Shown piece by piece: positions 54,317 to 63,890 of a DNA stretch of 64,000 nucleotides (position 1 is the first letter of the stretch; each line of letters begins with the position of its first letter). Origin of the DNA: Bacteroidota bacterium (GTDB lineage Bacteria; Bacteroidota; Bacteroidia; Chitinophagales; Chitinophagaceae); assembly GCA_025363385.1 (NCBI GenBank), contig JANYEA010000117.1, forward strand, positions 50,067 through 114,066, given 5' to 3'. A program made the translations under genes and the position numbers. The notes beneath the pieces are model-generated. The model was not told the DNA's origin. It searched no databases and saw only the letters and a list, made by a program, of their open reading frames with translations.

Positions 54317-56137
54317 ATGAAAGCAACCAGTATCATTTTCATTTGTCTGATCGCAGCAGTGAATTCATTTGCTCAGCTTAGTCCAGAACAACGGATCCAA
54401 GACAGTATAATTGGCTGGTGGGATGATATGCATTTTGATAACCACTTGAAAATAGATAATACACCTTTGCAAAAAAAGAAAATTGCAGTGGCTGATAAGT
54501 TTGTAGAATGGATGAAAAAAAGTTACACACCAGTGGCAGGTTTAGGAACCTTTACCAGGAACGTTGGGAAAAACAATACCAAGGTTTTATTCTTGGTATG
54601 GAATGTAAGTTTTGATAAAATGTGGCTCGATCAAAAAGGACACTTCAAACCCATTGATGAAGAAAACACGCCATTCAGAATCAGTGCTAATGTGATCCCA
54701 GCTAGCTATCCTGTTTCATTTTTAAATACCCCTAACCAGTTTTTTTTCACCTGGCCTCCAGATGGATGGGGAAAGGATAATAGTAATCGAAAAGGGATGG
54801 ACACCAGAATACATCCCAATGTTTACAAATACATCACCCGTATCAATGAAGAGGTAACTGTATATCTCGCTCCTAATAATCAATTGCCTTTTAAGCAGGT
54901 AAGCATTGGTCAATACCTGGATGAATCACTTGAATCACTGAATAGGAAACCGCAAAACGATGAAGCCCGTTACCGGGCAGCCATTGCTAAATGGAAAGAA
55001 AAATATAAAGACCGATTAAATGATCCTGCAGTTCTGCACGATATGCAGCCAACTATTATCGGTCAGTTTTTTGGAGACATAGATCCTTTTGCTATCAGTA
55101 AAATTGAAAAAGAATCCAATCAATTTTACCCCGTTTATAAATTAGATTCTACCACCATCGAACTATGTAAAACAGAACAGCCACAATGGATTACTGTTAG
55201 CCTTCCTTATAAAACAAAAGAAGATGGCAATCAATTGTTTGAAATGTACACCGCAGTTACTCAGAATATAAACTATGATTATATCTACCAGTATTTTTAT
55301 GACCCTGAAAAAGTAAAAGGGATAACTTATAGGCCAGCCAATGAAGAACAATTAACTGCCAGACTAAATAGCTATCGTAAAAATGCATCAGATCAAAACA
55401 ATGCGTTTACAAAAGTTAGCTCACTGCCACCCAATGTACTTTTTATGGATGATTTTTCTACTGGAACAGAAGGGGGCAATCCAGCAAATTGGTTCTTTAG
55501 AAAATTCGGAAAACACAGTAGTATTGCTACAATAAAAGATAAGCCCGGTAAATGGATCCAGTTGGGGGCTGAACCTGTATCCCCAACCTTATTAAAAAAA
55601 CCATTGCCAGAAAATTGTATTCTGGAATATGATCTGGCAACTGATGCAGTATTCGGTTCACGTACGGGAGGAGCTGCCAGTCTGGTATTAAATACAAGGA
55701 CTTCGAATGCTGATGGCAGCGAAAGCCTTTACAATAATGGCACTAGGGTAACCATTAATATAGAATCGGGAAACGAAGCCGATTATAACAATAATAATTA
55801 TAGGGGTGTAATTAAAATAGACATTAACAGTACCCCATCAGTTAACACACAGAATTTCGTAGAAGGTATTTCCGCTACTACTGAACTTCGTGAGTTCACC
55901 AATAAAAAAAATAGTGTACATGTGAAGGTTCAAATAAAGGCAGGTGTAATAACTGTATTCATTAATGATAAAGTGATGTTGACAAGTAGTGATCTTAAAA
56001 TGGCTTATGGTGGTAAGTGTATCAGCTGCGGTGTTCCAGCAGCTGCAAAATTTAATACAGTATTTTGGAAAAATACCAGCTACGATCAGGATAATATCAA
56101 AACTTATATCAGTAATGTAAAAATCAGCAAAGATTAA
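54317..56137 (+). CDS. Secreted protein of unknown function with a lectin-like C-terminus
   Basis: The 606-aa product has a signal peptide (about 1-19, ending SFAQ). Residues about 20-350 form a unique region rich in charged and aromatic residues. The C-terminal part (about 370-605) begins NVLFMDDFSTGTEGGNPANW and has beta strands like a concanavalin-A/DUF1080-type jelly roll, so glycan binding is possible. No catalytic motif is recognised. It follows the frameshifted TPR gene by 25 bp, so the two probably belong to one secreted system, perhaps lost. Confidence 0.6.
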   Translation: MKATSIIFICLIAAVNSFAQLSPEQRIQDSIIGWWDDMHFDNHLKIDNTPLQKKKIAVADKFVEWMKKSYTPVAGLGTFTRNVGKNNTKVLFLVWNVSFDKMWLDQKGHFKPIDEENTPFRISANVIPASYPVSFLNTPNQFFFTWPPDGWGKDNSNRKGMDTRIHPNVYKYITRINEEVTVYLAPNNQLPFKQVSIGQYLDESLESLNRKPQNDEARYRAAIAKWKEKYKDRLNDPAVLHDMQPTIIGQFFGDIDPFAISKIEKESNQFYPVYKLDSTTIELCKTEQPQWITVSLPYKTKEDGNQLFEMYTAVTQNINYDYIYQYFYDPEKVKGITYRPANEEQLTARLNSYRKNASDQNNAFTKVSSLPPNVLFMDDFSTGTEGGNPANWFFRKFGKHSSIATIKDKPGKWIQLGAEPVSPTLLKKPLPENCILEYDLATDAVFGSRTGGAASLVLNTRTSNADGSESLYNNGTRVTINIESGNEADYNNNNYRGVIKIDINSTPSVNTQNFVEGISATTELREFTNKKNSVHVKVQIKAGVITVFINDKVMLTSSDLKMAYGGKCISCGVPAAAKFNTVFWKNTSYDQDNIKTYISNVKISKD

Positions 56138-56167
56138 ATAAAGCTTCCTCACAATTCTTTTCCTATA

Positions 56168-57754
56168 CTAACAACTTTTGAAAAACACGGGTGGATTTTC
56201 TTCCAGTAATGCTTCAATTTTTTTTGCGGTATTGGTAATTGACAAGCCCCCAAGATTCGTGCATCGTAAAGTATGATGAATCTGATCACCAACTGCCTTC
56301 ATTGTTTCAATTACTTCATCTAAGGGAATTAAATGTTCGTAGTTTGATAAAGCCATATTCGCACAGGAGATAGCATTGGAAGCAGCCATTACATTTCTAC
56401 CAAGACAAGGCGCTTCCACTCTGTTTCCAATTGGATCGCAAATAATGCCTAGTGAATTTTGTAATGCCAACGAAGCCGCTGCAATAGATTGTTCCAAACT
56501 ACCGCCATTCATTTCTACCAGTGCGGCTGCAGCCATACCGCCACCAGAACCTGTTTCTGCCATACAGCCACCCACTTCAGCAGCAAATGTAGCATGTGCC
56601 GCAATAAATACACCAATCAGACCTGCCGATAACATCGCCTTTATAATGGCATCTTCATGATTATTGATGCAATGTGCAGTTCCAAAAACAACCCCTGGTA
56701 AACCACCACAAGAACCTGCAGTAGGGGCAGCAACAATTACACCCATGGAACTTTTTACTTCCATAATGGCAGACACATACATGATGGTTTTGTTAAGCAC
56801 ATCCCCGCCTATTAATTGATTTGATTCCAGACTTTTTTTAAATTGAGGCGATTGACTTCCCAGGATCCGATCCTGATAACTTGTACCCTTTAATCCAGTT
56901 TCAATGGCATTTCCCATGATCTGAATAATGGCCCGCATTTTTTCGAAAACCATTTCTTCACCAATATTCCCGCGAATGCTTTCATAGGCAACAGCCAGTT
57001 CCCATAGCGCTTTATTTTTACCTTTATTATACGCCAACATTTCATGGCAGGTAATAAATGGTACCGATAAATTTTGCCTCGCCATAATCGGAAGAACGGG
57101 CTTAATACTTTTAATGGTTTTTACAGAATTCATTTGAATAATTTCCTGGCAAATGATTTCTGGAATACTGTTTTGAGATTTTATTTCTACAAACGAAATG
57201 GCTCCTTCATGAACAATAATATCATCATAAACAATCGCAGATTTTAAATAGGAAATGATAGTAGTAAAATCAGTACAATAAATCAATGTTTCATAATAAT
57301 CTCCCGCAATGGAAACCCTGTTTCCATCTATATAAATCACTTCAATCATACCACCGCCAGTAGAGATCGCAATCAATTCTCTCGATTCTATTTCGTTGGA
57401 TAAAATTATTTTGTAAGTGTTCGGATGTTTTTCATCCAATTCGCAAATTTGAATTTCATAATTGATCCCTGCCGTTGCGAGATATATTTCTGATTCAGGT
57501 AACCTTTCATCGTAAGCTTCCCATCCTAAAAATCCACCAAATAAACCCATATCAGAACCCTGACTCTTATGCGTAGTTGCCAATGACCCATTGGGATCGA
57601 ATTCAATTAAGATCTCTTTCATATTTCCATCCATCAAGTCTCTGCACATTCTGGCTATACGCAGTGATGCTGCACAATGAGAACTCGATGGCCCACGCAT
57701 TACCGGGCCTATTACATCGTTAAAAATACTTGGGTAGTTTGGCATGCTTTGCAA
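56168..57754 (-). CDS. sdaA: L-serine ammonia-lyase, fused iron-sulfur type
   Basis: Deaminates L-serine to pyruvate and ammonia. The 528-aa product has the beta domain at the N-terminus (SSSH motif at 23-26, GPVMRGPS) and the alpha domain after about residue 200. The alpha domain shows TAGSCGGLPG and ETGSGGGMAAAAL, and cysteines such as those in GIICDPIGNR and EAPCLG that bind the 4Fe-4S cluster used in catalysis. It is the single-chain form rather than separate alpha and beta subunits. It starts 12 bp after the GH95 gene in the same direction, so is likely co-transcribed, although the two functions seem unrelated. Confidence 0.92.
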   Translation of the reverse strand: MQSMPNYPSIFNDVIGPVMRGPSSSHCAASLRIARMCRDLMDGNMKEILIEFDPNGSLATTHKSQGSDMGLFGGFLGWEAYDERLPESEIYLATAGINYEIQICELDEKHPNTYKIILSNEIESRELIAISTGGGMIEVIYIDGNRVSIAGDYYETLIYCTDFTTIISYLKSAIVYDDIIVHEGAISFVEIKSQNSIPEIICQEIIQMNSVKTIKSIKPVLPIMARQNLSVPFITCHEMLAYNKGKNKALWELAVAYESIRGNIGEEMVFEKMRAIIQIMGNAIETGLKGTSYQDRILGSQSPQFKKSLESNQLIGGDVLNKTIMYVSAIMEVKSSMGVIVAAPTAGSCGGLPGVVFGTAHCINNHEDAIIKAMLSAGLIGVFIAAHATFAAEVGGCMAETGSGGGMAAAALVEMNGGSLEQSIAAASLALQNSLGIICDPIGNRVEAPCLGRNVMAASNAISCANMALSNYEHLIPLDEVIETMKAVGDQIHHTLRCTNLGGLSITNTAKKIEALLEENPPVFFKSC

Positions 57755-57766
57755 TTTTAAAATACT

Positions 57767-60193
57767 TTATATCAATTCCACTTGGTACACTTGTCCTTTC
57801 ATGGTTTTAAATTCATAAAGATCATTACTGATTTTTTTAAATGGAACAACCTGTCCCTGGTGTAAGATCTTAATATTTTGAACCATTTTTAAAGTACAGC
57901 TTTGTCCTGCTTTTGATATGATTTCCAGCTTTTTAATTTTATGAGCCTTCCATGAAAAATTAATTTCAAAAGCACCTCTGGTGCAAACGCCATTAAAATT
58001 TCCATCACTCCATTCATTAGGTAAGGCAGGCAATAGTTGTATATAGCCACTGTGCGATTGTATCAGCATTTCAGTAATGGCTGCGGTTACCCCAAATGTT
58101 CCATCCACCTGTGGTGCCCTGCCACATAATGCAAATAGTGAACTGCAGGATTGCTCTTTTAAATAACCTTGGTAAATCTTATAGGAACGTTCGCCATCAA
58201 AAAGTCTGGCCCAAAGCGCCATTTTCCAGGCTCTTGAAAATCCCATAGCGCCATCCCCTCTTTCGTTTAACACTTTTTTGTATGCTTCAATAAACGCTGG
58301 TTCTTTTATTTGTGATAATATTTTTCCCGGATATAAGCCATACAAATGCGAAAAATGGCGGTGATGTTTTTCAAGAGATTTCCAATCTTCCGTCCATTCT
58401 TGTAGCGATCCATCGGAACCAATTTGAGGGGGTACTAATTTTGTTCTTGCTAATTTTACTTTTTCATTTAATTCATCATTCACAGATAACAAAGAAGAAG
58501 CATCAATAAAATATCCGAAAAGGTCATATAAGATCTGCATGTCGATCGAAGAGCCAGCACAAATAGTAGTGCCTTCTCTAAAGCCAGCAGTTACTTCATC
58601 AAAATAGGGTTTGTTACCACCACCATCTGGAAAATTTTCAGGTGAAGTGGAAGGGTTTGTAACAAGCCATTTGCCATTGGGATGGGGCACCAAAAAATCT
58701 AAGAAAAATTGTACCGATCCTTTTATCACAGGATAGATTTCTTTTAAATAAGCTTTGTCCTGGGTATACAAATAGTGTTCCCATAAATGGGTACAAAGCC
58801 AGGCACCACCTACGGTAAAAGTGCCCCAGGTTGGACCATCCATTGGTGCTGTAACCCGCCATATATCTGTATTCTGATGCATTACCCAACCCCTTGCGCC
58901 ATAGTGTTCTCTGGCAACCTGGCTTCCCTGATCCTGCAATTCTTTTACCATTTTAATCAGGGGTAAAGCAGACTCCGATAAATTGCCCGACTCAACTGGC
59001 CAGTAATTCATTTCGGTATTAATATTGGTCGTGTATTTTGCATCCCAGGAAGGGTTCATATCATCATTCCACAACCCTTGTAAATTAGCTGGCTGTCCGT
59101 TTTCTCTGGAGCAGGAGATCATCAAATATCTTCCAAAATGATAACTTAAAGCCGCCATTGATGGGTCGGGGTTGGTTTGAATTTTCTCCATTCTTATATT
59201 AGTAGGCAAATAAGAACGTTCGTTGCTTTCTAGTGATAAGGAAACACGATTAAAATATTTTTGATAATCCTTTAAAGTACTGGTATAAATAGATTCGTAT
59301 GATTTGTTTTTAATGGCATCTAAATATTGTTTTGTTTTTTTAGCAGCATCACCACTCACATCTTTATAATTGATAAAATTAGTGGCAGCAGAAAAATAGA
59401 ATGTGATGGTATCTGCTTTTTCAATAATCAAATCAACACCTTTGGTATGTGTAGTACCTCCAACTGCCACTGATTTTATTTGGGCTTCATATTTTAACTG
59501 ACCTTTTACGCCCATATAATCTGCTGACTTGCCCGTCAATTTTAAGCCATCATTTCCATTAGCATCCATTCTAAAATAATCGGTGGCGTAATTGGAATGT
59601 GTTTGATTGCGAACGCCGCGAAGGTTTGCTTTTACATCTAAGCTTGCTTTTTTATCAGCAGTAAAACGGATAACAATTACCTGATCTGGTGCGGAGGCAA
59701 AAACTTCTCTTTTAAAGTTGATTCCCTTTGCCTGGTAACTAACAGAACTGATGCCGGTGCTTAAATCCAAATCTCTTTTATAATTGCTAACCGAATCCTG
59801 ATCCGGGAAAAATAAAATCAGGTTGGCCAGGCTTTGATATTTTTGTTGTTCAACAGGGTAGCCCATTAAGTTTCTACCAAATAAATTATGGGCTTCTAAA
59901 TAATTCCCTTTAAACACATCTGCTTGAATTTGAGGCAATACTTTATATCCACCTTTCACAACAGTACTATAGGGTCCGCCCGACCAGTAAGTACTTTCAT
60001 TTAATTGAATTCTTTCCTCACCATAGTTTCCAAAAACCATGGCACCCAATCTGCCATTGCCAATTGGGATGGCCTCATCCCATTTTTTGGCAGGAGTGTT
60101 ATACCATAAATAAGTAGCTGGGTTAAATGATGGCTGTGCAAATAGGGGTATGATCAAAACAATTTGTACAAATAGGAGTAAATATTTTTTCAT
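57767..60193 (-). CDS. Exported GH95 alpha-L-fucosidase
   Basis: Inverting fucosidase acting mainly on alpha-1,2-linked fucose. The 808-aa product has a signal peptide (about 1-19). The N-terminal beta domain starts LWYNTPAKKWDEAIPIGNG, with the diagnostic NESTYWSGGPY motif. The (alpha/alpha)6 barrel (about 330-690) contains LQGLWNDDMNPSWDAKYT and NTEMNYWPVE, conserved GH95 segments that hold the catalytic Asn and carboxylates. A C-terminal beta domain completes the family fold. The permease gene lies 4 bp upstream and the serine dehydratase 12 bp downstream, all in one direction. Confidence 0.92.
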   Translation of the reverse strand: MKKYLLLFVQIVLIIPLFAQPSFNPATYLWYNTPAKKWDEAIPIGNGRLGAMVFGNYGEERIQLNESTYWSGGPYSTVVKGGYKVLPQIQADVFKGNYLEAHNLFGRNLMGYPVEQQKYQSLANLILFFPDQDSVSNYKRDLDLSTGISSVSYQAKGINFKREVFASAPDQVIVIRFTADKKASLDVKANLRGVRNQTHSNYATDYFRMDANGNDGLKLTGKSADYMGVKGQLKYEAQIKSVAVGGTTHTKGVDLIIEKADTITFYFSAATNFINYKDVSGDAAKKTKQYLDAIKNKSYESIYTSTLKDYQKYFNRVSLSLESNERSYLPTNIRMEKIQTNPDPSMAALSYHFGRYLMISCSRENGQPANLQGLWNDDMNPSWDAKYTTNINTEMNYWPVESGNLSESALPLIKMVKELQDQGSQVAREHYGARGWVMHQNTDIWRVTAPMDGPTWGTFTVGGAWLCTHLWEHYLYTQDKAYLKEIYPVIKGSVQFFLDFLVPHPNGKWLVTNPSTSPENFPDGGGNKPYFDEVTAGFREGTTICAGSSIDMQILYDLFGYFIDASSLLSVNDELNEKVKLARTKLVPPQIGSDGSLQEWTEDWKSLEKHHRHFSHLYGLYPGKILSQIKEPAFIEAYKKVLNERGDGAMGFSRAWKMALWARLFDGERSYKIYQGYLKEQSCSSLFALCGRAPQVDGTFGVTAAITEMLIQSHSGYIQLLPALPNEWSDGNFNGVCTRGAFEINFSWKAHKIKKLEIISKAGQSCTLKMVQNIKILHQGQVVPFKKISNDLYEFKTMKGQVYQVELI

Positions 60194-60197
60194 TGTT

Positions 60198-61055
60198 TTA
60201 TTTATTTTTTACTGCACTCAAAAACATGGTAAAGGAAGTGTACACGATAATAAAAAGTACCAACCAACGAAGTGTATCTAATGGTAATGATTTTACAATC
60301 AAAGCAGCGATGAGTACTGCCACAACGCTGGGTAGGGCCATACCAATTGCAGCTTTTTTATTATAGGCACCTGATTTGATAAATTTAAAGGAAGCAAGGG
60401 GCATTAAAAATGCGCAAGAGCCCATCATAATGGGAAATGCAACCTGAGGTGATAATCCCAATACAAAAACCAGCGCCATGCAGGGGGCATACAATCCAAC
60501 GCCAGCCGTCATCATAGCGCCAAGAATGAAATTAACAACACCTGCCACTAAAAGTTTCCAGCCATGAATGCCAATGGCAACACCATCGCCTTGTATCCAA
60601 TGCAATTTATTAGCCAGCATAAATCCAGCAGTAATCATCAAAGCAATACTCATGGTTAGCCTGATCTTATTCTCCGAAAGTTTTGCAATAATATCGGCGC
60701 CAATAAATGCGCCGCACATAGCAGTTAAGAACATCACAACCATGGTAGTGGGCTCCACTTCAATCACCTTGATAAAAATGATGGCCTGAATTAAAACAGG
60801 GAATGTGTTTGCCACATTCATGGTACCCGGGATCAACTTATCGGAAGTTTGTTTGGTGAATTTTAAAAGTGCGGTTTGAGGTGCAAATGCACCAATGCCT
60901 AATACATCAAAAAAATTAACCACAAAGCCAATGAGTCCGGTTTTAATCCAGCTTACATTTTCTAGTGCATCTTTATGTTTGTAAATATCAGTGGCTAAAA
61001 CATATATAAACCAGCCGGCAAATAATACCAAAATGATCCAAATAATATTTACCAT
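60198..61055 (-). CDS. TauE/SafE family membrane transporter
   Basis: The 285-aa product has about eight transmembrane helices arranged as two repeats, the TauE/SafE plan, with the VNFFDVLGIGAFAPQTALL segment as the first repeat signature and GAMMTAGVGLYAPCMAL as the second. Family members export sulfite or organosulfur anions and related small acids. It is 59 bp after the M28 peptidase gene and 4 bp before the GH95 gene, so the arrangement suggests an operon, but no sulfur-metabolism gene is nearby. Substrate unknown. Confidence 0.82.
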   Translation of the reverse strand: MVNIIWIILVLFAGWFIYVLATDIYKHKDALENVSWIKTGLIGFVVNFFDVLGIGAFAPQTALLKFTKQTSDKLIPGTMNVANTFPVLIQAIIFIKVIEVEPTTMVVMFLTAMCGAFIGADIIAKLSENKIRLTMSIALMITAGFMLANKLHWIQGDGVAIGIHGWKLLVAGVVNFILGAMMTAGVGLYAPCMALVFVLGLSPQVAFPIMMGSCAFLMPLASFKFIKSGAYNKKAAIGMALPSVVAVLIAALIVKSLPLDTLRWLVLFIIVYTSFTMFLSAVKNK

Positions 61056-61114
61056 ACAGATGTTTTATTAGCTGTAATGAAAGATAATTCTTTTTAAAAT
61101 GGAGTATATAATCC

Positions 61115-62575
61115 TTAGCGTTCTAATTTAAAATTTACATCTTTTGCCGGACGTACTGCTGCGTTCGCTACTTTCCATCCGGTACGATACATCCAGTCGG
61201 TCATTTTCTTAAGCTTATCGTAATCAATATTTTGCGCATTATCCAGGGGCGTGTGGTAATCGGGATGTAATAAAGTAGTGTACATAAGAGAAGGAATGCC
61301 CAGGCGTGCATAAGGCAGGTGATCGCTTCTAAAATACCAGCCTTCCACATGAGTGTGTTTATCCCAAAGCGTATCAAGTTTAAATTTCGGTCCTTCATAG
61401 TTAGCATCTAAAGCCATAGCTACTAATTCAGATGAATTTTTATGAGGTGCTTGCATACCTAAAATGGCTGCACTATCTGGATTGTTGCGACCAATCATAT
61501 CACCATTCAACACCGCAACAATAGAAGTAATGGGAACAGTGGGATGTGAGGAGTAATAACGCGAACCCAGCAAACCTCTTTCTTCCGCACCATGAATCAC
61601 AAAAAGCACAGAACGTTTGGCAGGATTTTTTATAAAGGCGCGGGCATTGGCCATCATGGCTACATCCACACTGGCGTTATCGTCGGCACCATAGTACACG
61701 CTATCTGTGTGGTTCGAAGTACGCACACCATGTGCATCCTGGTGGCCGCTATACATCAGATATTCAGAAGCCAGATTTTTATCTGTGCCTTTAATATATC
61801 CCACAATATTTACGGAAGGGTATGACTGGTGTTCGATGAGTAGGTTCGCTTTTAAAGTTGCGCCAGCAGTTTGCAAAAGTGGTTTAGAAGCAGTGTGCAC
61901 CCAGAACACGGGCACTTTCGTTTGTACTGTAGCGTTCGCACCACCATCGATATCAAAAGATCCGCGGTAATTATTTTCGTTGGCATCGGCCCATGCGTTT
62001 TCAGCAATATCGTCGTTAATAAAAATGATGGCGGCAGCACCTTTTGAAATTAAAGCATTTCCGTATTTAGCCAATATGCTACGCGGATAACGCCAGGTGG
62101 GCAGCGACACATTTAGATTAATGCCTTTAGCATTGGCTTCAATAGCTACCACTTTACCTTTTACATCGATGTTAGCAGTATTCATGGTAGCGGCATCACC
62201 TAAGTAAAGTATCTGCGCATCAATTTGTGCATTGGCCATTTGAGCAACCGTTACCTCTTTCCAAAGTGTAAGCGATTGGTTGTTGATGCTGATGCTACTT
62301 TGATCGGAAATATGGTTATGCCACATATTGAAGAACTGAAAATAAGAACCATCATCCCCAGCGGGCAACAAACCAAGCGCGCGATACTGTTCGCCCAACC
62401 ACATGGAAGCTTTCAGTTCGTCGGTGGTTCCTGCAGAGCGACCACGAAAATGTGCATCCGCCAAAGTATACAGATCTTTTTTCAGGTCTGCAATTTTAAT
62501 AGTGTTCAAGGCAGGTTGTGCTTGAGCAATTGATCCGATGATGCTGATGGATAGTACAATTAGGATGCGCTTCAT
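61115..62575 (-). CDS. Exported M28 family aminopeptidase-like metallopeptidase
   Basis: Start at 62575 was chosen because it opens straight into a signal peptide (MKRILIVLSISIIGSIAQAQ); an in-frame ATG at 62647 would add 24 residues that look non-native. The product (486 aa) has a PA-insert domain (about 110-240) and a catalytic M28 domain. Zinc-site motifs are visible: the SGHQDAHG histidine, GADDNAS aspartate, HGAEERG glutamate pair, GDMIGR aspartate and the HTPLDN histidine. It should hydrolyse N-terminal residues from periplasmic peptides, together with the S9, S41 and M1 peptidases nearby. Confidence 0.88.
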   Translation of the reverse strand: MKRILIVLSISIIGSIAQAQPALNTIKIADLKKDLYTLADAHFRGRSAGTTDELKASMWLGEQYRALGLLPAGDDGSYFQFFNMWHNHISDQSSISINNQSLTLWKEVTVAQMANAQIDAQILYLGDAATMNTANIDVKGKVVAIEANAKGINLNVSLPTWRYPRSILAKYGNALISKGAAAIIFINDDIAENAWADANENNYRGSFDIDGGANATVQTKVPVFWVHTASKPLLQTAGATLKANLLIEHQSYPSVNIVGYIKGTDKNLASEYLMYSGHQDAHGVRTSNHTDSVYYGADDNASVDVAMMANARAFIKNPAKRSVLFVIHGAEERGLLGSRYYSSHPTVPITSIVAVLNGDMIGRNNPDSAAILGMQAPHKNSSELVAMALDANYEGPKFKLDTLWDKHTHVEGWYFRSDHLPYARLGIPSLMYTTLLHPDYHTPLDNAQNIDYDKLKKMTDWMYRTGWKVANAAVRPAKDVNFKLER

Positions 62576-62675
62576 GTGTTTTGTTTTGGTATAGCAATAT
62601 ACCCAAATAAGGATAGGAATAGAAGCGCAAAATTTTAAACAAATCAATCAATTATATGTTTAAGGAAACAATACT

Positions 62676-62945
62676 ATGGAACAGAAAGACATTGATCGAA
62701 TTATTGAAATGGCCTGGGAAGACCGCACTCCTTTTGAAGCCATTGCTTTTCAGTTTGGTGTTTCCGAAGCCGAAACCATTTCCCTCATGCGCAAAGAATT
62801 AAAGCGCAGCAGTTTTAACTTATGGCGGAAGCGTGTGAACAGTGGTGTAAGTCAAAAGCACTTACAAAAACGCGATTCAGGAATGAACCGATTCAAGTGT
62901 TCATTGCAGCGGAGTATTTCGATGAATAAGATTAGTAAGCGATGA
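62676..62945 (+). CDS. TIGR03643 family protein (DUF2805)
   Basis: The 89-aa product has a helix-turn-helix-like N-terminus (EMAWEDRTPFEAIAFQFGVSE) and a basic C-terminal half ending in NRFKCSLQRSISMNKISKR. This closing motif and the length match the TIGR03643/DUF2805 family of small conserved proteins. Function is unknown; the basic tail and HTH suggest nucleic-acid binding. It is complete and lies divergent from the M28 gene. Confidence 0.82.
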   Translation: MEQKDIDRIIEMAWEDRTPFEAIAFQFGVSEAETISLMRKELKRSSFNLWRKRVNSGVSQKHLQKRDSGMNRFKCSLQRSISMNKISKR

Positions 62946-63002
62946 TTTTGAATAACGCTTATTTAGTTTTTCAATGAAAAGCTTGTACTCCTGCCGCCCA
63001 AA

Positions 63003-63119
63003 TCATCCTGTTCGAACTGCCTTGATCCATCCTATTGGAGGAGGTACAATCTGATTTATTGCAGCGATAGATTGCATTTTACTATTTAGCTGTTGTATTT
63101 GTAAGGTAAGATTTTTCAT
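63003..63119 (-). pseudogene. Remnant of a mobile mystery protein A gene
   Basis: A 38-codon frame on the minus strand starts at an ATG (63119-63117) and reads MKNLTLQIQQLNSKM, then IAAINQIVPPPIGWIKAVRTG to a stop. The N-terminus and the PPPxGWIKAVR motif match mobile mystery protein A (TIGR02612), an HTH regulator of about 150 residues that normally pairs with a Fic-domain protein B. The HTH is lost. The rest of 62946-63182 shows nothing else coding. Confidence 0.55.
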
Positions 63120-63182
63120 TTTGTAAGTTTATAGACTGACAAATTTTATATTGTTGTCAGCATTTAAACTCACTACAATTAC

Positions 63183-63252
63183 TTTATCGCTCATTAAAAT
63201 TGAAAATATCGCTCATTTTTGAGCGATAAATAGTATTTTTGTGAGCGATAAA
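63183..63252. promoter_or_regulatory. Operator cluster of TATCGCTCA half-sites before the Fic gene
   Basis: Four half-sites stand within 70 bp: TTTATCGCTCA (63183-63193), TATCGCTCA (63207-63215), TGAGCGATAAA (63220-63230) and TGAGCGATAAA (63242-63252). The middle two form a palindrome ATCGCTCA-4 nt-TGAGCGAT (63208-63227). A -7-like TATTTTTG (63234-63241) sits between the last two, so binding would block transcription. The Fic protein has an N-terminal winged helix that could be the repressor. Confidence 0.75.
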
Positions 63253-63260
63253 ATAATAAG

Positions 63261-63890
63261 ATGGCTAAAAAATCCTCCATTAATAGTGATAAAATTCTTC
63301 ACTTTATAAAGGAACATCCAAACTGTTCCTCCAATGAAATTCTTGCGGGATTACATCTTGATATCAGTATAGCTACGCTAAAAAGATCCTTGCAAGAGAT
63401 GGTGGCAAATGGTTTTGTCGACACAAAGGGAGAACTGAAGGGTAGAAAATATGAAATTAGCCAGGCCTTTGAAATAATAAGACCTATTGATGTAGAACAA
63501 TATTTTCAAGAAGAAATTGACGAAAGGAAGATACAAGCCAGTTTTAATCAAACATTGATCATAGACACGTTGAACCATTTATCTGTTTTTACAAATCCCG
63601 AATTTGAATTTTTAAATGGACTACAAGAAAAATTTACTTCAAACGCATCACAATTAACTTCGGTTGAATACAAGAACGAATTGGAACGTCTTGCCATTGA
63701 TTTAAGCTGGAAGTCATCTCAAATTGAAGGGAACACATATTCATTACTGGAAACAGAGCGACTATTAAAGGACAAGGAAACAGCTGCAGGAAAAACAAAG
63801 GATGAAGCAACCATGTTGTTGAATCATAAGGATGCATTAGATTTTATTATAGAACATCCAAGTAAGCCTCCCACCAATACCCTATTGTAA
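63261..63890 (+). pseudogene. Fic family protein, winged-helix N-terminus, truncated by an IS
   Basis: The 209-codon frame has a winged-helix DNA-binding domain (about 9-66), then the Fic N-terminal region and the inhibitory helix motif SSQIEGN (152-158, fitting S/TxxxE[G/N]). It ends right after DALDFIIEHPSKPP, before the catalytic HPFxxGNGR core that AMPylating Fic proteins need. The final codons coincide with the first bases of an IS66-like element (63887), so the gene was cut by insertion. The remaining fragment may still bind the operators upstream and act as a repressor. No ATP-transfer activity can be expected. Confidence 0.75.
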
